A stretch of DNA of 64,000 nucleotides from Saposhnikovia divaricata (GCA_036435485.1 CM071600.1:52449546-52513545), one strand, 5' to 3'. Shown: positions 48,919 to 60,695, counted from the first letter of the stretch. Numbers and translations are program-made. The notes: generated by a model not told the origin, from the sequence alone.

Positions 48919-49040
48919 ATCTTAAAATCATATATGAGATGACGATATCACGCTACTGACACCCCTGGAACCGAAGATGCAATCTTAAAATCACATATGA
49001 GATGACGATATCACGCTACTGACACCCCTGCAACCGAAGA
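48919..49040. repeat. 63-bp direct tandem duplication
   Basis: A unit beginning ATCTTAAAATCA at 48919 recurs at 48982 (period 63) with two or three differences. It contains GATGACGATATCACGCTACT in both copies. Lies in the demethylase leader intron. Confidence 0.9.
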
Positions 49041-49507
49041 AAGTTACCACTTTCATTGGAGAAAGAAACAAAAAGTTATAATAATATAGTAATACGTTAT
49101 ATTGGAGAATAAGTATACAAACAACTACTTACAAAATTTATAATAAGTTTAAAATTATTATAAAAAAAAAGGGAGAAAGGGAGCAGCTGTAAGCCTGTAA
49201 CGTATTTTATTACGAGGAGGCTAGGAACCCGAAAAATTTGCTGGGACCCATTGTAGCGAATAATTATCACAGAATTTTTAAATTTAAGACAATGGTGCTC
49301 TTTGCATGTCAAATGGTAAAGTAAGAAGCACTAAATCTTTGGCAAGTTTTATTTCATGACTGCATAACATTGCCTACATAAAAGTTCCTTCTGAGCGTTC
49401 TTCATGTTCAATAGCTTATAATCAAGTTGATATCATCTACATTACATCCTTATTATCCTTTTTTCTGCATTAGAAGGCAGTATATAGTAGATAGAGCATC
49501 CCTAGCA

Positions 49508-49645
49508 TTGTAGCCTAATTGATAGTCGATACCCCTCTCCTCTTAGTAACAAGAGGTCGAGGGTTCAAATCTCAGTGGTGGTAGGGTGGGCGTGTATTCA
49601 ATTTCTGTAATTGAACGTTAGAGAGAGAGAGAGAGAAGTCACCTA
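49508..49645 (+). mobile_element. tRNA-derived SINE in demethylase leader intron
   Basis: A-box-like TGTAGCCTAATTGATAGT at 49509-49526 and B box GGTTCAAATCTC at 49562-49573 at tRNA-like spacing, followed by a short tail ending in a GA repeat (49620-49636). It does not fold into a full tRNA cloverleaf. Confidence 0.65.
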
Positions 49646-52347
49646 ATTTGACAGGCAAATGAATTGACACATATATATCTGATAAACAGTCAAAGCTTCA
49701 AAAAGAATAACATCTGTAAGTACGAGCAAACATTATTTATGTTTAGAGTTCTAACCTCTTTATTGAGGGAACTCTGCAGACAACACGGATTGCTTTAGAT
49801 AAAGAATACTGTGAGATCTAATCTGCAAAACCAAAATCCCTTACTTATAAGAACAGACCTCATGTCCAAAGAGTTGTAGCAAAAAAATCTGAGCTTCCCC
49901 TACAATTTTGCCCTCTTTAGTAGATACTAAGACAACAACAATCAACCATCAAATTATAATTCATACAAAGAAACTAGCAGAAAACCTAATGCCTAAAAAT
50001 TTATGCTTGAGGAATCAAGAACATTACAATAAAAAAGCACATATTTTGTGAAAAGTCATGTAGATTTCTTTTAAAGATAAGCCGGAGACCTCACTCCAAA
50101 TAACAAATACGTGAGATGGAGCAAAACGATTATCGTATCAGTTAAGACATATTATCAATTACCGTATCATTTAAGACATATTTTATTTAGTAATAGCAAT
50201 TAATGACCCGCCCTTAATTAAGGTTCCCACGTTGAATAATCTGTAAATGATTAATTAATTATTAAAAAAAACCTTGAACACGTCATGTCAGGACATCACT
50301 GATACTGTTATAATATACCCTCAGACCATCCTTGGAAAAGAAGCAAAAATGCGAAATAAATATAAAGTAAATAATTTAAAACATAATTTCTAGATATGCC
50401 TAACAGCCGGCTTAGTTGCTTACGCAGAAAATGCCACATTAGTTTCGACATACAGAGAGTACTTGGTATCGATAGAAGGATACAGCTATAACGTATAATT
50501 TGATGCTGTTGGGCCCCATTGCAACATATATTACTCACCTAAATCATGTTTTCAGATCGAGGAAAGACAACTTTCTTATAAGTTAGAAGGTGATAGAAAA
50601 GCTCAACATATGTGGCAAAATTTATTCATTACTGTGTAACAATATCAATTAAGTATTTTTCTTTTCCAATTTTTTTAGCCAGTACTCACTCTTCTCTTTT
50701 GGGTTAGTTATAGTTGCAATTTCAATTGAAAACTCTAACACCTGTCTAGGCATCTAGCTCATGTTAAGGTGTGCAGAGATTGCTCACAAACTCCATCTGT
50801 ACCATATGCAAAGAGTTTCAACAATTCAATAGATAGAACTAAGCTAGCATGTAACACCACAATCTGTTTTTCCCCTCTGAACACCGGAATAAAGTTTAAT
50901 AAATGGTCATATTATCTGTAAGCAGGGATAAGTAATCTGCAGGTGCGCTCGTGGAATTCCCCTATCCCTGAAGGGTTACCCAGGGCAGTCATATCACACG
51001 CCTGTTATCAACAGTATTAACTCGTATCCAAGATGCCTATCGCTAAAATCTTAATTATCTAATTTGTACAGGCAAACTAATGACATTAAAGGAAAAAATA
51101 AACCAGCTACACACAAGGAGATTCAATTGTAGTTTGTTAATCTCTAATTACGTACGAGATGTCGGGAAAACAGTATGAACCATCAAGTACACAATCGTTA
51201 TCCTCCTTTAACACAAAGCTATCATAGAAAAACCATGTCTATGCTAAAAAAACCAATTCATCTGGATTCTTTCTATGTCGTAAACATAAGCAAAGAAAGA
51301 AACAAATCAAATCTTAATTACATTATTACACAGTATAATCTAAAGAGGCACTTATGAATAAACAACAACATACAACAAATGCATAAACATTCACAAGAAA
51401 TAAATTGATAGAGATACAACATGTGAAACATGCAAGGTTTGATTACCACAAGAATGAAAAAGAGAGTCAATAAGATAATGGATTAATTGTCTAACCTCTT
51501 ACAAGATACAATCTGCTGCCACTTTGAACTGTTCTACAGGAAGAACAAAAAGAGATTATAATTATATTATATAATATAATCTAAAGCAAATCTTTTTCAC
51601 TGCACCATCCAATTCCAGAACAGACCCCAATTCACAAAAGTTTAATACAACAATTCTTGAAATACCACAGAGTATTTAAAAAATTAAAAATCTGAATTAA
51701 GAAAATTTGAGAATCTTATATATGTATCTATGTATTTATGTATGACTATAACTGACAAATGGAACCTAATCTGTTGTAGTAAAAAACCATAAATGCCCAC
51801 GAAAGATCACTTTTTAAGGAAACAATGTAAAACGAAAATTAAATTTTAGGACAATTAAGAGCCAATAAAGACTGGGTTATTATGAAAAACCAGCCGGACC
51901 CAAGTCATCAAACACAATTTTGGAAAAGTAATTAAGCGAAATATTTGTTTATTTTCCTATTAATTCAGCAAAATCTTTATTGTGAATGGAACTAGTATCT
52001 AAATTAATATTAATATTTTCTTATTAGATAAGATTCAACGTTCTTGATAAAAAAGGTTAAAAAAAAATACGTTATTAGAAGCTTAAAAGTCCACGCTTTT
52101 GTATTAGATTAAAGAAAAAGAATTTGAAGAAGAAATAAACGATGAGTATTGAGTATGTGTAGATGAGTTCATGCCTTCATGGCATATGTACTTATTCGAG
52201 GTGACATTTCAATTTTATTTGTGCTTCGAATTAAATTTAATAAAATATATGTGATAATTGTAGTCGACGTAGTATTAAAATAACTGAAAAGTTAGTTGGA
52301 TCTGGAGGGAGAAAGTAGGAAAAGTACTTGAGAAAGAGAGAATATAA

Positions 52348-52350
<3 letters not shown>

Positions 52351-52398
<48 letters not shown>
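52351..52398. repeat. (GA)24 microsatellite near demethylase transcription start
   Basis: Perfect GA dinucleotide run of 48 bp. On the gene strand it reads (TC)24. Confidence 0.97.
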
Positions 52399-52402
<4 letters not shown>

Positions 52403-52599
52403 GTCAAAAAACGCTGAGAAAAATGAGAAGCGTGTTAAGCCACGTACAAGACCGTTTACATAGACTAAACTCAACTTGCTGAATCAGCCAACAGCTTCTT
52501 CTTTGCAGTTTGCACATTCTACCCGCCATTTTCATTTTTGTTCTTATTGGATATCCAGCTTTTTTCTTTTTACCCAGGCTAAAATTTGGTGGAGAATGG

Positions 52600-53570
52600 C
52601 ACGTTTATAAAATTCAACTCATCTAAATAATCACATATCATATTCAAAAATTGTGTACCGACAGGCAACTATGTTTTTTTAAACCTTTTTTATTATTCAT
52701 ATCGCAAATGGTTAGTGCGTTACTTAAAAAAAAAAAAAAAAATTGGTTAGCGCGTTACTAATGTTAATACATGGCATTCATGCATTATATGTAATTCCAT
52801 AATTGAATTTAAGAAAGAGAAAAAGGATTCGAGATTAATCTCAGAGAACTTTCATGAGATTCTTTTTAAAATTGATTGGGCCTGCAAGGTTAATTAATAA
52901 AATTTTAAAAAAATGTTGATTTTACAAAAATGCTCATCCTTATTTACATATAAAATTATACTATCTCAGAGAACTTACCCGAGACTCCCTACTCTCTTTA
53001 AAAAATGCGTTTTCTTGTAAGATTTAAGATGGTTCGGTATCTTCCTTAGCTATTTTGGTTGACTGTAATGATTATATAACATTTTTGTTAGTTAAAATTA
53101 TATATAACATGTTCAATGGATGAATTCTTAGTCAAAAAAAATTTAGGTGACAAGTATTATATACAATTTATATATGTATTGTGTAGATCCAACCATATAA
53201 ATTCCTTAGTTAAAGTTATAGTCAATCTTCTCATATTAGTTATATTTATCGAATCTATCACAAGAGCTATAACAAGCTGTACATATAATTTCAATCATTA
53301 TAGTCAATTTTATTGGTGCGCGATATAGATTTTGTAAATATTAGCCAATCATTAATTTCAAATTACTTTTGTCAATCGTTTTAGTCAATTCTATTGGAGA
53401 TGGGTTCATTAGTTCAACAAATATAGCTCTACTGAATATGATTATCTATATTTTTTGTTAAGGACTATATGATTGGAGTGCCCAAATTTTTACCTATTAT
53501 TTTAAAGGGATATTTACAAAAATACCTAAATTTTTGAAAATATTTTCAAAAATATTACCTGAAGTTGCAA
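52600..53570. other. intergenic spacer
   Basis: AT-rich, with a poly-A run near 52726-52742. No gene or terminal repeat that I can support. Confidence 0.45.
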
Positions 53571-53571
53571 A

Positions 53572-53722
53572 TGGGGTTGCAAATATTTACCTAAATGCGG
53601 CTGGCACCCGCAGGTGAAAATCGGTTGCAAATGAGGTTGTAAATGTTACAAATGGGGTTTCAAATGTTGCAAATGGATTGTAAACCAGATTGCAAATGTT
53701 GCAAATGGGGTTGCAAATCATG
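53572..53722. repeat. irregular array of GTTGCAAATG motif
   Basis: About ten copies of GTTGCAAATGGGGTTGCAAAT-like text with variants (GTTGTAAATG, TTACAAATGG) in 150 bp. Confidence 0.75.
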
Positions 53723-53747
53723 TAGGAACCGTATTTTTGAAAAAGGG

Positions 53748-53934
53748 TTTGTCTAGTGTGTGCCCAAGTACGTATGCTAAAAATCCGTGTTTAATGAGTT
53801 GGAAAATTTTGATTAGTGAAAATTTTTGTGCATGTAGGGGACCATCATTATTAATGAAATTCCCAGCCATCAAAATTTTCCAACTCATCAAACACGGATT
53901 CTTAGTATGTGCCTCTGGGCACACACTAGAAAAA
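53748..53934. mobile_element. inverted-repeat MITE with about 60-bp arms
   Basis: Left arm TCTAGTGTGTGCCCAAGTAC ... TGAGTTGGAAAATTTTGA and right arm its reverse complement (TCAAAATTTTCCAACTCATC ... GGGCACACACTAGA), with a spacer of about 60 bp. Non-coding. Boundaries to within a few bases; no clear target duplication assigned. Confidence 0.7.
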
Positions 53935-54483
53935 CAATTTGAAAAAAGTTTTTCAACTTCAGTATTTTTGAAAAAAAAACCCTATTTAAAAAGTGATACA
54001 TATATGCCACATAAATTATTTAACCAAAAATTTTATAATCTTGAAGATGCTCTTCTAAAAAAGATATGATAGCTTATGAATTGAGATGATTGTACATTGA
54101 GTAATGCTAGGTGCATATAATTGGCTACATAATTTTTGCACAGAATGAGGTGGATTTCACTAATATGAATTTTTATTGGTTGATACCAATGTGAATGCAG
54201 AAAGCCCATTGAATTATAACCAATCAAATTGAGACACTTATCATTTTGTAAAAGATTTTGTGAAATTTTATGTAACCCTAACATTTTTCTGTACATTTAC
54301 ATTTGTTTTATACTGTAATTCTTCACATTCCACACATATGCATGTTTACTCAAGCTGCACTTCCATCTTTTTCATTTATGTATAAACTGAAACGAAAAGG
54401 TTTGATACTCACACTCACATGGCCAATTCAAACACACACATACAAGAGAATACATACAATGCTACATTGACAGAGAAAACACA

Positions 54484-55958
54484 TCAATGAAGTGTGGAAT
54501 AATTGGTAGAGTTTCGTTTTAGAAGCTTGAGGATCGTGATGCTGGTGATGATGATGAGTATAAGTACGCCAATGAAAGAGATAAGCATAGCAGCAGATCC
54601 ATGGTCACAGTATTTTTTAAATTTGTCGCATGTCTTGTTCCACCTTGCGTGCGAGTTACCATTCCTGCCTAATTCACCCATGAATGCTGCTGCGTTTGCT
54701 GCTCCAGATATTAGAGCCACTGTGCACTGTTTAAGCAACGATGCAAGGCAAGCAAATGAATTCCAATTTGTGCAAAAAAACAGAGTTTTCCGCTAGTAAC
54801 AGATAGAAGACGATAAATACAAAACATTCTCACAAGTATGAATCTATGTTGCCCTGATTTTATTGTTTATGTAGCAATCTGGTTCTATAAGGAATGAATA
54901 AACTTTTACTTTTTGATACTTACAATATCTAAAATAGGAATGATGGCGAAGCGCAGTCCTTTCAAGTCATACTTGTGCCCAAATAATTCGACAAACAGCA
55001 TCAAGATGCTGTGAAAGCTGGCTATTCCATTGGCTATCACAAAAAACCTGCAGTATCCAATATCTGTAAGTTCCTTTCGTTTGTAAAGTAAATGATACTG
55101 AGAAAAGAATTAAGGTAATGATGATGTAGTAGGTAATGTATATTACTGAGGGCTCATCTAGGTTGTTGATATGGAAGCTTAGCTTAGTTATATACAACCT
55201 TACATAGCTTAGAAAAGGAAATTATTCCAAGGTGTTTGGTTCGGCAAATTTTGATGTCGTATAATAGCAATCACAACAGCTATATGCTACCAACTGTTCT
55301 GCAGTTGACTGAAACAAGATTCTTTAATAACATTGTAGCTGAGCATCTGAATGAACTTCCTGAAATACTGGATGCTAACCAAGGTAATTTGAGAGTTGAT
55401 GAATACAATTTTGAATCCAAACAGAAGTTTCAGTTTAAAGCCTGATATCGATCTACCGCCAGTTGCTGTAAACTTTTATTGTGAAGTTTTCTGTGAATCT
55501 TCACAATGTAAAGTATGTAATTGCTAATAATTCATCCTTCCTTAACTTTATTGAGTCATATAAAGGATCAGTACTTGTACGACAATGATATGGAAATACA
55601 CTATACAACAAGAAAGTGTGCGAGTGTTAAATTAATTGCACTACCAGGACATACCAATTTTTTTCTTTTTTAACTTGGAAAATATGAAAAGGAAATAAAC
55701 AGAGTGAACTTACACGAATGCTGGAGTGTGGTTGAACTTAGCAGTGAAAGTAGCTTTGATGGGGGTGTTTCCAACAGTTGCAACTACAAAAGTTCGGGTT
55801 TGTTTGTTAAGTGCCATAACAAGAGTTGCTGAGAATGTGGCAGCAAACGCGAGGAGTCTTAACACAGGAATCACATATCCTCTTGGCTTTTTGGTCACTT
55901 CCATTTCTTCATTGCTTTTGCACTCAACTTCTACTTTCTCTCCACTTTCTACATTCAT
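54484..55958 (-). CDS. CASP-like protein (CASPL1 group), three exons, 203 residues
   Basis: Exons on -: 55714-55958, 54924-55047, 54484-54726; GT-AG introns with matching phases. The protein begins MNVESGEKVEVECKSN and has four membrane segments: about 30-50 (VIPVLRLLAFAATFSATLVM), about 80-100, about 115-135 (FAIIPILDICTVALISGAAN) and about 165-190 (MLISFIGVLILIIITSITIL). The DUF588 hallmarks are present, including the Arg/Asp pair in helices 1 and 3, NKQTRTFVVA after helix 1 and NGNSHARWNKTCDKF in the second extracellular loop. CASP relatives are four-helix plasma-membrane scaffold proteins; CASPs themselves organise Casparian strips, CASPL roles are mostly unknown. It resembles CASPL1B by loop sequence. 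It looks intact. Confidence 0.93.
55236..55445 (+). other. short ORF in CASP-like intron 1, possibly a gene fragment
   Basis: A 69-codon + frame with protein-like composition (TETRFFNNIVAEHLNELPEI). No family recognised. Either a captured exon or chance. Confidence 0.25.
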
Positions 55959-56185
55959 TGTTCGTTTTTTGTGTGTGTTTAGTGTGAAAGTTTTGATACT
56001 TAAATAGAAGAACTAAATGCTTATGAAGAACAAGATAATAATGTGTTGGCCAGTTTGGAGTGATTTCTTATAGGAGTTATAACCACCGGATTTCTTAGTT
56101 TACCCATGTTCTTAATTTGGTGCCGGTTGATGGGAAAATTAGAGCTAAATGTACTGTCTGTTAAGTAACCAACTCATCTAAAACC

Positions 56186-56467
56186 TTAAGGTATTAGAGA
56201 GAGGCCTTATATGGATCTTATATTATAATATTCTAACACTCCCCCTCACTCGAAAGCCCATTTATGGGTCAAAGAGTGAATCACGAGCGCTCATCTTTGG
56301 AGCATAATTTGTCTTTCGTATCCATAATAAATTTTGAGAATATTGGGGGTTGCAGAGAGTCGAACCTGAGACCTCTGCGTGTTTGAGCACCTCTGCGTGC
56401 CTAACTCTGATACTTTAAGGTTTTAGATGGAGTCCTTATATGAATCTTATATTATAATATTCTAACA
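56186..56467. repeat. small element flanked by 53-bp direct repeats
   Basis: 56186-56238 and 56415-56467 are direct repeats ending TTATATTATAATATTCTAACA. Between them are ACTCCCCCTCACTCGAAAGC and a tRNA B-box-like stretch (on -, GGTTCGACTCT). It could be a TRIM-like or retroposed element. Confidence 0.5.
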
Positions 56468-57101
56468 GTGTGTCATTTCATACAAAAGTAAACTATCTTT
56501 TACATGTATGTACATGGGAAGAATTTGGTAGATAATTTGCAGGTGGAGTTGGGTAGAGATACTTTGCAATTAGTGTTACAGTAAAACTGTTATATAAAAA
56601 CTTAAATAAATCTTTGTCTCATTACATCTAAAGTACAAGATTTCTATGATTAAATTTGCATTTTGTAATTTAGATTCGTCTCATTTTACGTTCTTTTGAC
56701 GATTTGCATTTAATATCGAATATTTTCCTCTGTGTCCGGTTCGAGAGAGAGGATGGTGCCCGACGGGACAATGGTCCATTTAATGGAATCCCCAGTCACT
56801 AGTTGCATTTTGTTTAATGAAACATAAGGTAATACGATCAGAACTATACATTATGGTTTGATTTTGGTTGAAGCCGGTAGCCTGTTTGTTTAGTTTGTTG
56901 AGTAGGTTGGAATTCACAGTGTACTTATGCTTTCCTTATTCTACAGTGTTAAACAATCGGTAGGATCTTTCTACTAATGGTTGACAATAACAACCACTCT
57001 GACCAAACCTCGGTGGTGATACTGTCGACAGGAACGTTTAACAACAAGAGATGCAAGAATTTTATTATTGTTCACACTAATGGCAAGAGTTTGAAAGCTA
57101 T

Positions 57102-58079
57102 CACGCGGTCCTCAGATTTGAGAGGCCCTAGGCGAACCTAAATTTTTGGGGCCCTAATTTTTTTTTTTCAGATACAAAATATATGCTTAAAATTTACTAA
57201 TAAGACACACAAAAAACATAGTACATAAAACAATCTCATTATTTTATTTAAATATTATTTAAATATAACACGTCTTACATTTCTGGATGCATAAATATTA
57301 ATTAAATTTGCATAATCAAATTTCTGAACCATATCCTTTTCTATATATAACATAGCTAAACCACTTAACCTTTTTTGAGACATGGTTGATCGAAGGTAGG
57401 ATTTAATCAACTTTAATTTTGAAAAACTCCATAAGCAATGTAACGGGTATCGTTAGAAGAATCCTGTAAGCAATCCAAGCATTTGGATAGCTACCTTGCA
57501 TCTCTTTTATGTAACTTAACACATCTATTGCCCGTCTAGTATCTTTTGGCAAATTTCGACGCAACATAATGTTCAAAAATCTCACCATGGTTTGTAATGT
57601 TTGTGAGATTATCACAAAAAACTCTCAACTTGTCACGTTCCGTAGATTTTACTTTCTCAAAATTCCACAAAATTCCAAAAAAAAATTCAAAAGTCTGAAA
57701 TTGTTCGAACCTGAATAAAAAAATACAATTATTTATATTCACTAATATACAAAGAATAGATTTAAAAATACGCAAAAGATTATAAATCAAATTTATTTCT
57801 TCCTAACATAGAATTTAATTTTTTATTACTTCAATAAAAACAAACATACGAATACTCAACATAAAATAAATTTAACAATTAGATACTATTTTTTAAATTT
57901 TTATGATATCCTTTTATAATTTTTTAATAATAAAAAAATGTATAATTTTTTTAATAAAAAAGTCAAATATAACATGTATATATATATATATACCTACCTT
58001 ACCTCTAAAAATTGGGACCCTTGGTTTTTGGGGGCCCTAGGCGCAAGACTACCTCACCTATAGCCAGGGTCATCCCCTG
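57102..58079. mobile_element. hAT element remnant inserted in kiwellin remnant
   Basis: The kiwellin codons on both sides share AAGCTAT (57095-57101 and 58080-58086; 8 bp with one mismatch), the hAT-type target duplication. The right end inverted reads CAGGGGATGACCCTGGC, a common plant hAT terminus, then CTAGGGCCCCC; the left end has GGCCCTAGGCG nearby but a degraded terminus. Contains a transposase C-terminal remnant on -. Confidence 0.78.
57230..57615 (-). pseudogene. hAT transposase C-terminal (dimerisation) fragment
   Basis: Minus-strand reading gives YPNAWIAYRILLTIPVT, then after a deletion and a stop RLSGLAMLYIEKDMVQKFDY and ANLIN. This is the hAT family C-terminal dimerisation region (usually IPVTVASGERSFS ... 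LNGLAILSIE). The catalytic residues would lie further upstream and are not present. Confidence 0.7.
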
Positions 58080-58308
58080 AAGCTATGGTGGTTGATGAGT
58101 GTGATTCGACAATGGGGTGTCATCCGAAACATGATTATCAGCCATCTTGCAAGAACAACATTGTGGATGTCTCAAAAACTTTTTGGGAAAATTCTGGGAG
58201 TGATTGGAGAGAAATGGGCCAAGAATGGTTTGATGCCTGATAGGTAAAAAGTTATGTATAAATGTCAAAATCAGGCTATGGTATTGGTGCCCGAAACTAC
58301 TATCCTGT

Positions 58309-58714
58309 ACCTATTTGATCCTTAGAATGTATTGTCATGCAAATGTGTGCAAATGTGGTGCGTGAGTGAGAGGATGGTGTATAATAAAATCAAAACAAAT
58401 AAAGAAGGAGATAAGGAGGGTGGTGCAATTAAAGGAGATAAGGAATGAAAATTCGAGTTCAGGAGGTGACCGTCTCCTTAAAATGTATTAGTCATCATCA
58501 TATGTGTGAACGAATTGCCTTTATCTTTACCTATTTGATCCTTAAAATGTATTGTCATGCAAATTTGTGCAAATGTGGTGTTTGAGTGACAGGATGGTGT
58601 ATAATATAATCAAAATAGTTAAAGAAGGAGATAAGAAACGAAAACTCGAGTTCAGTGCGTCACCGTCTTCTTAAAATGTATTAGCACTTATCCTATGTAT
58701 GAACAAATCGCCTC
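58309..58714. repeat. 220-bp direct duplication
   Basis: ACCTATTTGATCCTTAGAAT at 58309 recurs at 58529 (period 220). The units diverge by small indels. Non-coding; lies between the kiwellin remnant and the gypsy LTR. Confidence 0.85.
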
Positions 58715-58743
58715 CTAATATAAAATAGATTACTATTACTATT

Positions 58744-59239
58744 TGTTATGGAATAAAAATTAGGTTACGATTTGTAATTAATGCAAGGGTGGTTGAGCTT
58801 CGAGCTTTAATGGCTGCTTCTGCGTTCGAGACTAAGCGGCCCTCACAGAATGCCTACGTATCTCTGTATTAGAGAATCAAGCCAAGAAAACGTAGTTCTG
58901 AGAATGAGGGGTCAGGCCCTTTATATAGGCTTGAGAAACCTTAGAATTATGGTAGGATTTGGAGACTTGGTGGACAAGTCTTTGAGGAAGGTTCTAGATC
59001 TATTCCTTATAGGAATCAGTTTCCATATCGAATTGGATGCCTTGGTGGCTAAGTCTGAAGGGGATATTATCCTTATCCAACTCTTATTGCTGAGTCGTTT
59101 ATTTCCCCCAATATTAATTACGAAATTAATATTAAAATAGGGATTCTGACCTCATTAATGGGCCCCACGTTTGGACCACACTGGGTCTAATTAATACCAT
59201 ATTAAATGTGTCTTTAGGGCTTATCTTCAGCCCATATCA
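58744..59239 (-). mobile_element. 3' LTR of Tat element
   Basis: On + it begins TGTTATGGAATAAAA and ends CAGCCCATATCA, 496 bp; the inverted ends TGTTATGG/CCATATCA match with one change. On - a TATA box CTATATAAAG lies at about 58918-58928, agreeing with minus-strand transcription. Confidence 0.72.
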
Positions 59240-59254
59240 TTTGCCCCCCAACTT
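59240..59254 (-). other. polypurine tract of Tat element
   Basis: TTTGCCCCCCAACTT on +, i.e. AAGTTGGGGGGCAAA on -, immediately before the LTR start. Confidence 0.75.
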
Positions 59255-59834
59255 CCAGAAAAACTGATCAGGTTTTCGTAGAAGTTATATTTGCCTTAAT
59301 CGAGACTCGGGGTCGTTTTTATCCCTTACCTGGGACTTCTTAATTTTCCTACCCTTATATGGGAATTTTGGTTTACACTAGTGTTTCACGAGTATCGTCT
59401 TGATTGTAAAGTGTGGAGCGACCTACACATTTACGACGATTTGCCTTATTCGAGGCTTTAACTTGTGCTTGCTTCTAGCAATTTCGGTACTTTTATACAG
59501 CTTTTATGCATTATGAGCATAAATGATTGCTCAATTTGTCAAGAAAATATTTCTATAATTTTTCTCGTATTTTTCTGTACTTTTCCTAATATTTTAGGAA
59601 TTTTTATGTACCCACAGGTATTTTTCGTAATTATTCCTAATAATTTAGGAATTTTTATGTACCCACAGGTATTTTAATTATTTTTGGATATTTTACCAAA
59701 AATAATCAATAGTACTTTCAAGCATAAAATATTTTTTCTGTTTTTCGGAAATTATTTTTCAATTTCCCAATCATTATTTTTCAGAATTTTTGAAGGATTA
59801 ACTTTAAAAAGATATCCTGCCAAAAAATGCTCCC
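59255..59834. other. 3' untranslated region of Tat element
   Basis: Non-coding. TTTAGGAATTTTTATGTACCC occurs as a short direct repeat at about 59601 and 59646. No ORF supported. Confidence 0.5.
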
Positions 59835-60506
59835 TGGGCGTGGGTACCCCCGCCAAGGAGACGTTTTCCTTAGGCACGCCTAGGAAGTTTGGTCTCCTGG
59901 GCGTGGGTGTACCTTCGTCCTTTAAAAACCATCATGGGCGTGGGTACCCCCGCCAAGGAGACACCTTCCTTAGGCACGCCTAGGAGGTTTGGTCTCCTGG
60001 GCGTGGGTGCACCTTCGCCCCTTAAAAATCATCCTAGGTGTGGGTACCCCCGCCAAGGAGACACCTTCCTTAGGCACGCCTAGGAGGTTTGGTCTCCTGG
60101 GCGTGGGTGTACCCCTCTTTAAGAAAAATCAAGTTGGGCGTGGGTACCCCCGCCAAGGAGACACCTTCCATAGGCACGCCTAGGAGGTTTGGTCTCCTAG
60201 GCGTGGGTATACCCTTCTTTAAGAAAAATCAAGTTGAGCGTGGGTACCCCTGCCAAGGAGACACCTTCCATAGGCACGCCTAGGAGGTTTGGTCTCCTGG
60301 GCGTGGGTATACCCTTCTTTAAGAAAAATCAAGTTGGGCGTGGGTACCCCCGCCAAGGAGACACCTTCCATAGGCACGCCTAGGAGGTTTGGTCTCCTGA
60401 GCGTGGGTATACCCTTCTTTAAGAAAAATCAAGTTGGGCGTGGGTACCCCCGCCAAGGAGACACTTTCCTTAGGCACACCTAGGAAGTTTGGTCTCCTGG
60501 GCGTGG
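59835..60506. repeat. 100-bp minisatellite, about 6.7 units
   Basis: Units start at 59835, 59935, 60035, 60135, 60235, 60335 and 60435 with an exact 100-bp period. Each holds GGGCGTGGGTACCCCCGCCA, then TTAGGCACGCCTAGGAGG and TTTGGTCTCCTGGGCGTGGG. Four of the units share a TTTAAGAAAAATCAAGTTG linker. Apparent short ORFs across it arise only from the periodicity. Confidence 0.95.
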
Positions 60507-60695
60507 CCCTTTTAATTGGGCCTCCTGCCTTTAAATTCTGATGGGCTTTTATCCTATTTTCTAAAAATGTCATAGAACATTCTAGAATTAATTCAAAATT
60601 TGAATTTTATGGGCTTCCCGCCTATTCAAAGGCCCAGTCACCTGTTGACAGCCCATTTACTTGATATAACCGGTTGAGTGACTAACCATGAACTC

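Larger units (their letters stand above)
48404..52600 (-). promoter_or_regulatory. 5' leader region of demethylase gene with leader introns and promoter
   Basis: The start-codon exon is preceded by an acceptor (48410-48411), so at least one leader intron exists. A possible upstream non-coding exon lies about 51499-51533 (acceptor-like CTGTAGAACAG, donor GAG|GTTAG). A (GA)24 tract at 52351-52398 is CT-rich on the gene strand, as is common in plant 5' UTRs, and I place the start of transcription near it. No protein-coding sequence is seen from 48411 to 52400. Confidence 0.5.
56983..58240 (+). pseudogene. kiwellin-like gene remnant, interrupted by a hAT element
   Basis: 56983-57101 reads DNNNHSDQTSVVILSTGTF then CKNFIIVHTNGKSLKA. 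The frame resumes at 58080-58240 with VVDECDSTMGCHPKHDYQPS then NNIVDVSKTFWENSG and a TGA. These match the conserved C-terminal double-psi beta-barrel of kiwellins (secreted plant defence and ripening proteins), including VVDECDSTMGC. The N-terminal half is not recognisable, and the hAT element at 57102-58079 splits the coding sequence. Some core cysteines are missing. Non-functional. Confidence 0.85.

Noticed and set aside
49508..49645. A tRNA gene
   Set aside because: A- and B-box matches exist, but no acceptor stem or anticodon arm can be drawn and there is a GA tail; a SINE explains it better.
59835..60506. CRISPR-like array
   Set aside because: Whole 100-bp units are repeated without unique spacers, inside a plant retrotransposon.
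59684..60573. Six short ORFs (64-99 codons) with similar proteins across the GC-rich block
   Set aside because: They recur every 100 bp because of the minisatellite. 100 is not a multiple of 3, and the frames have no start context or domain; they are artefacts of periodicity.
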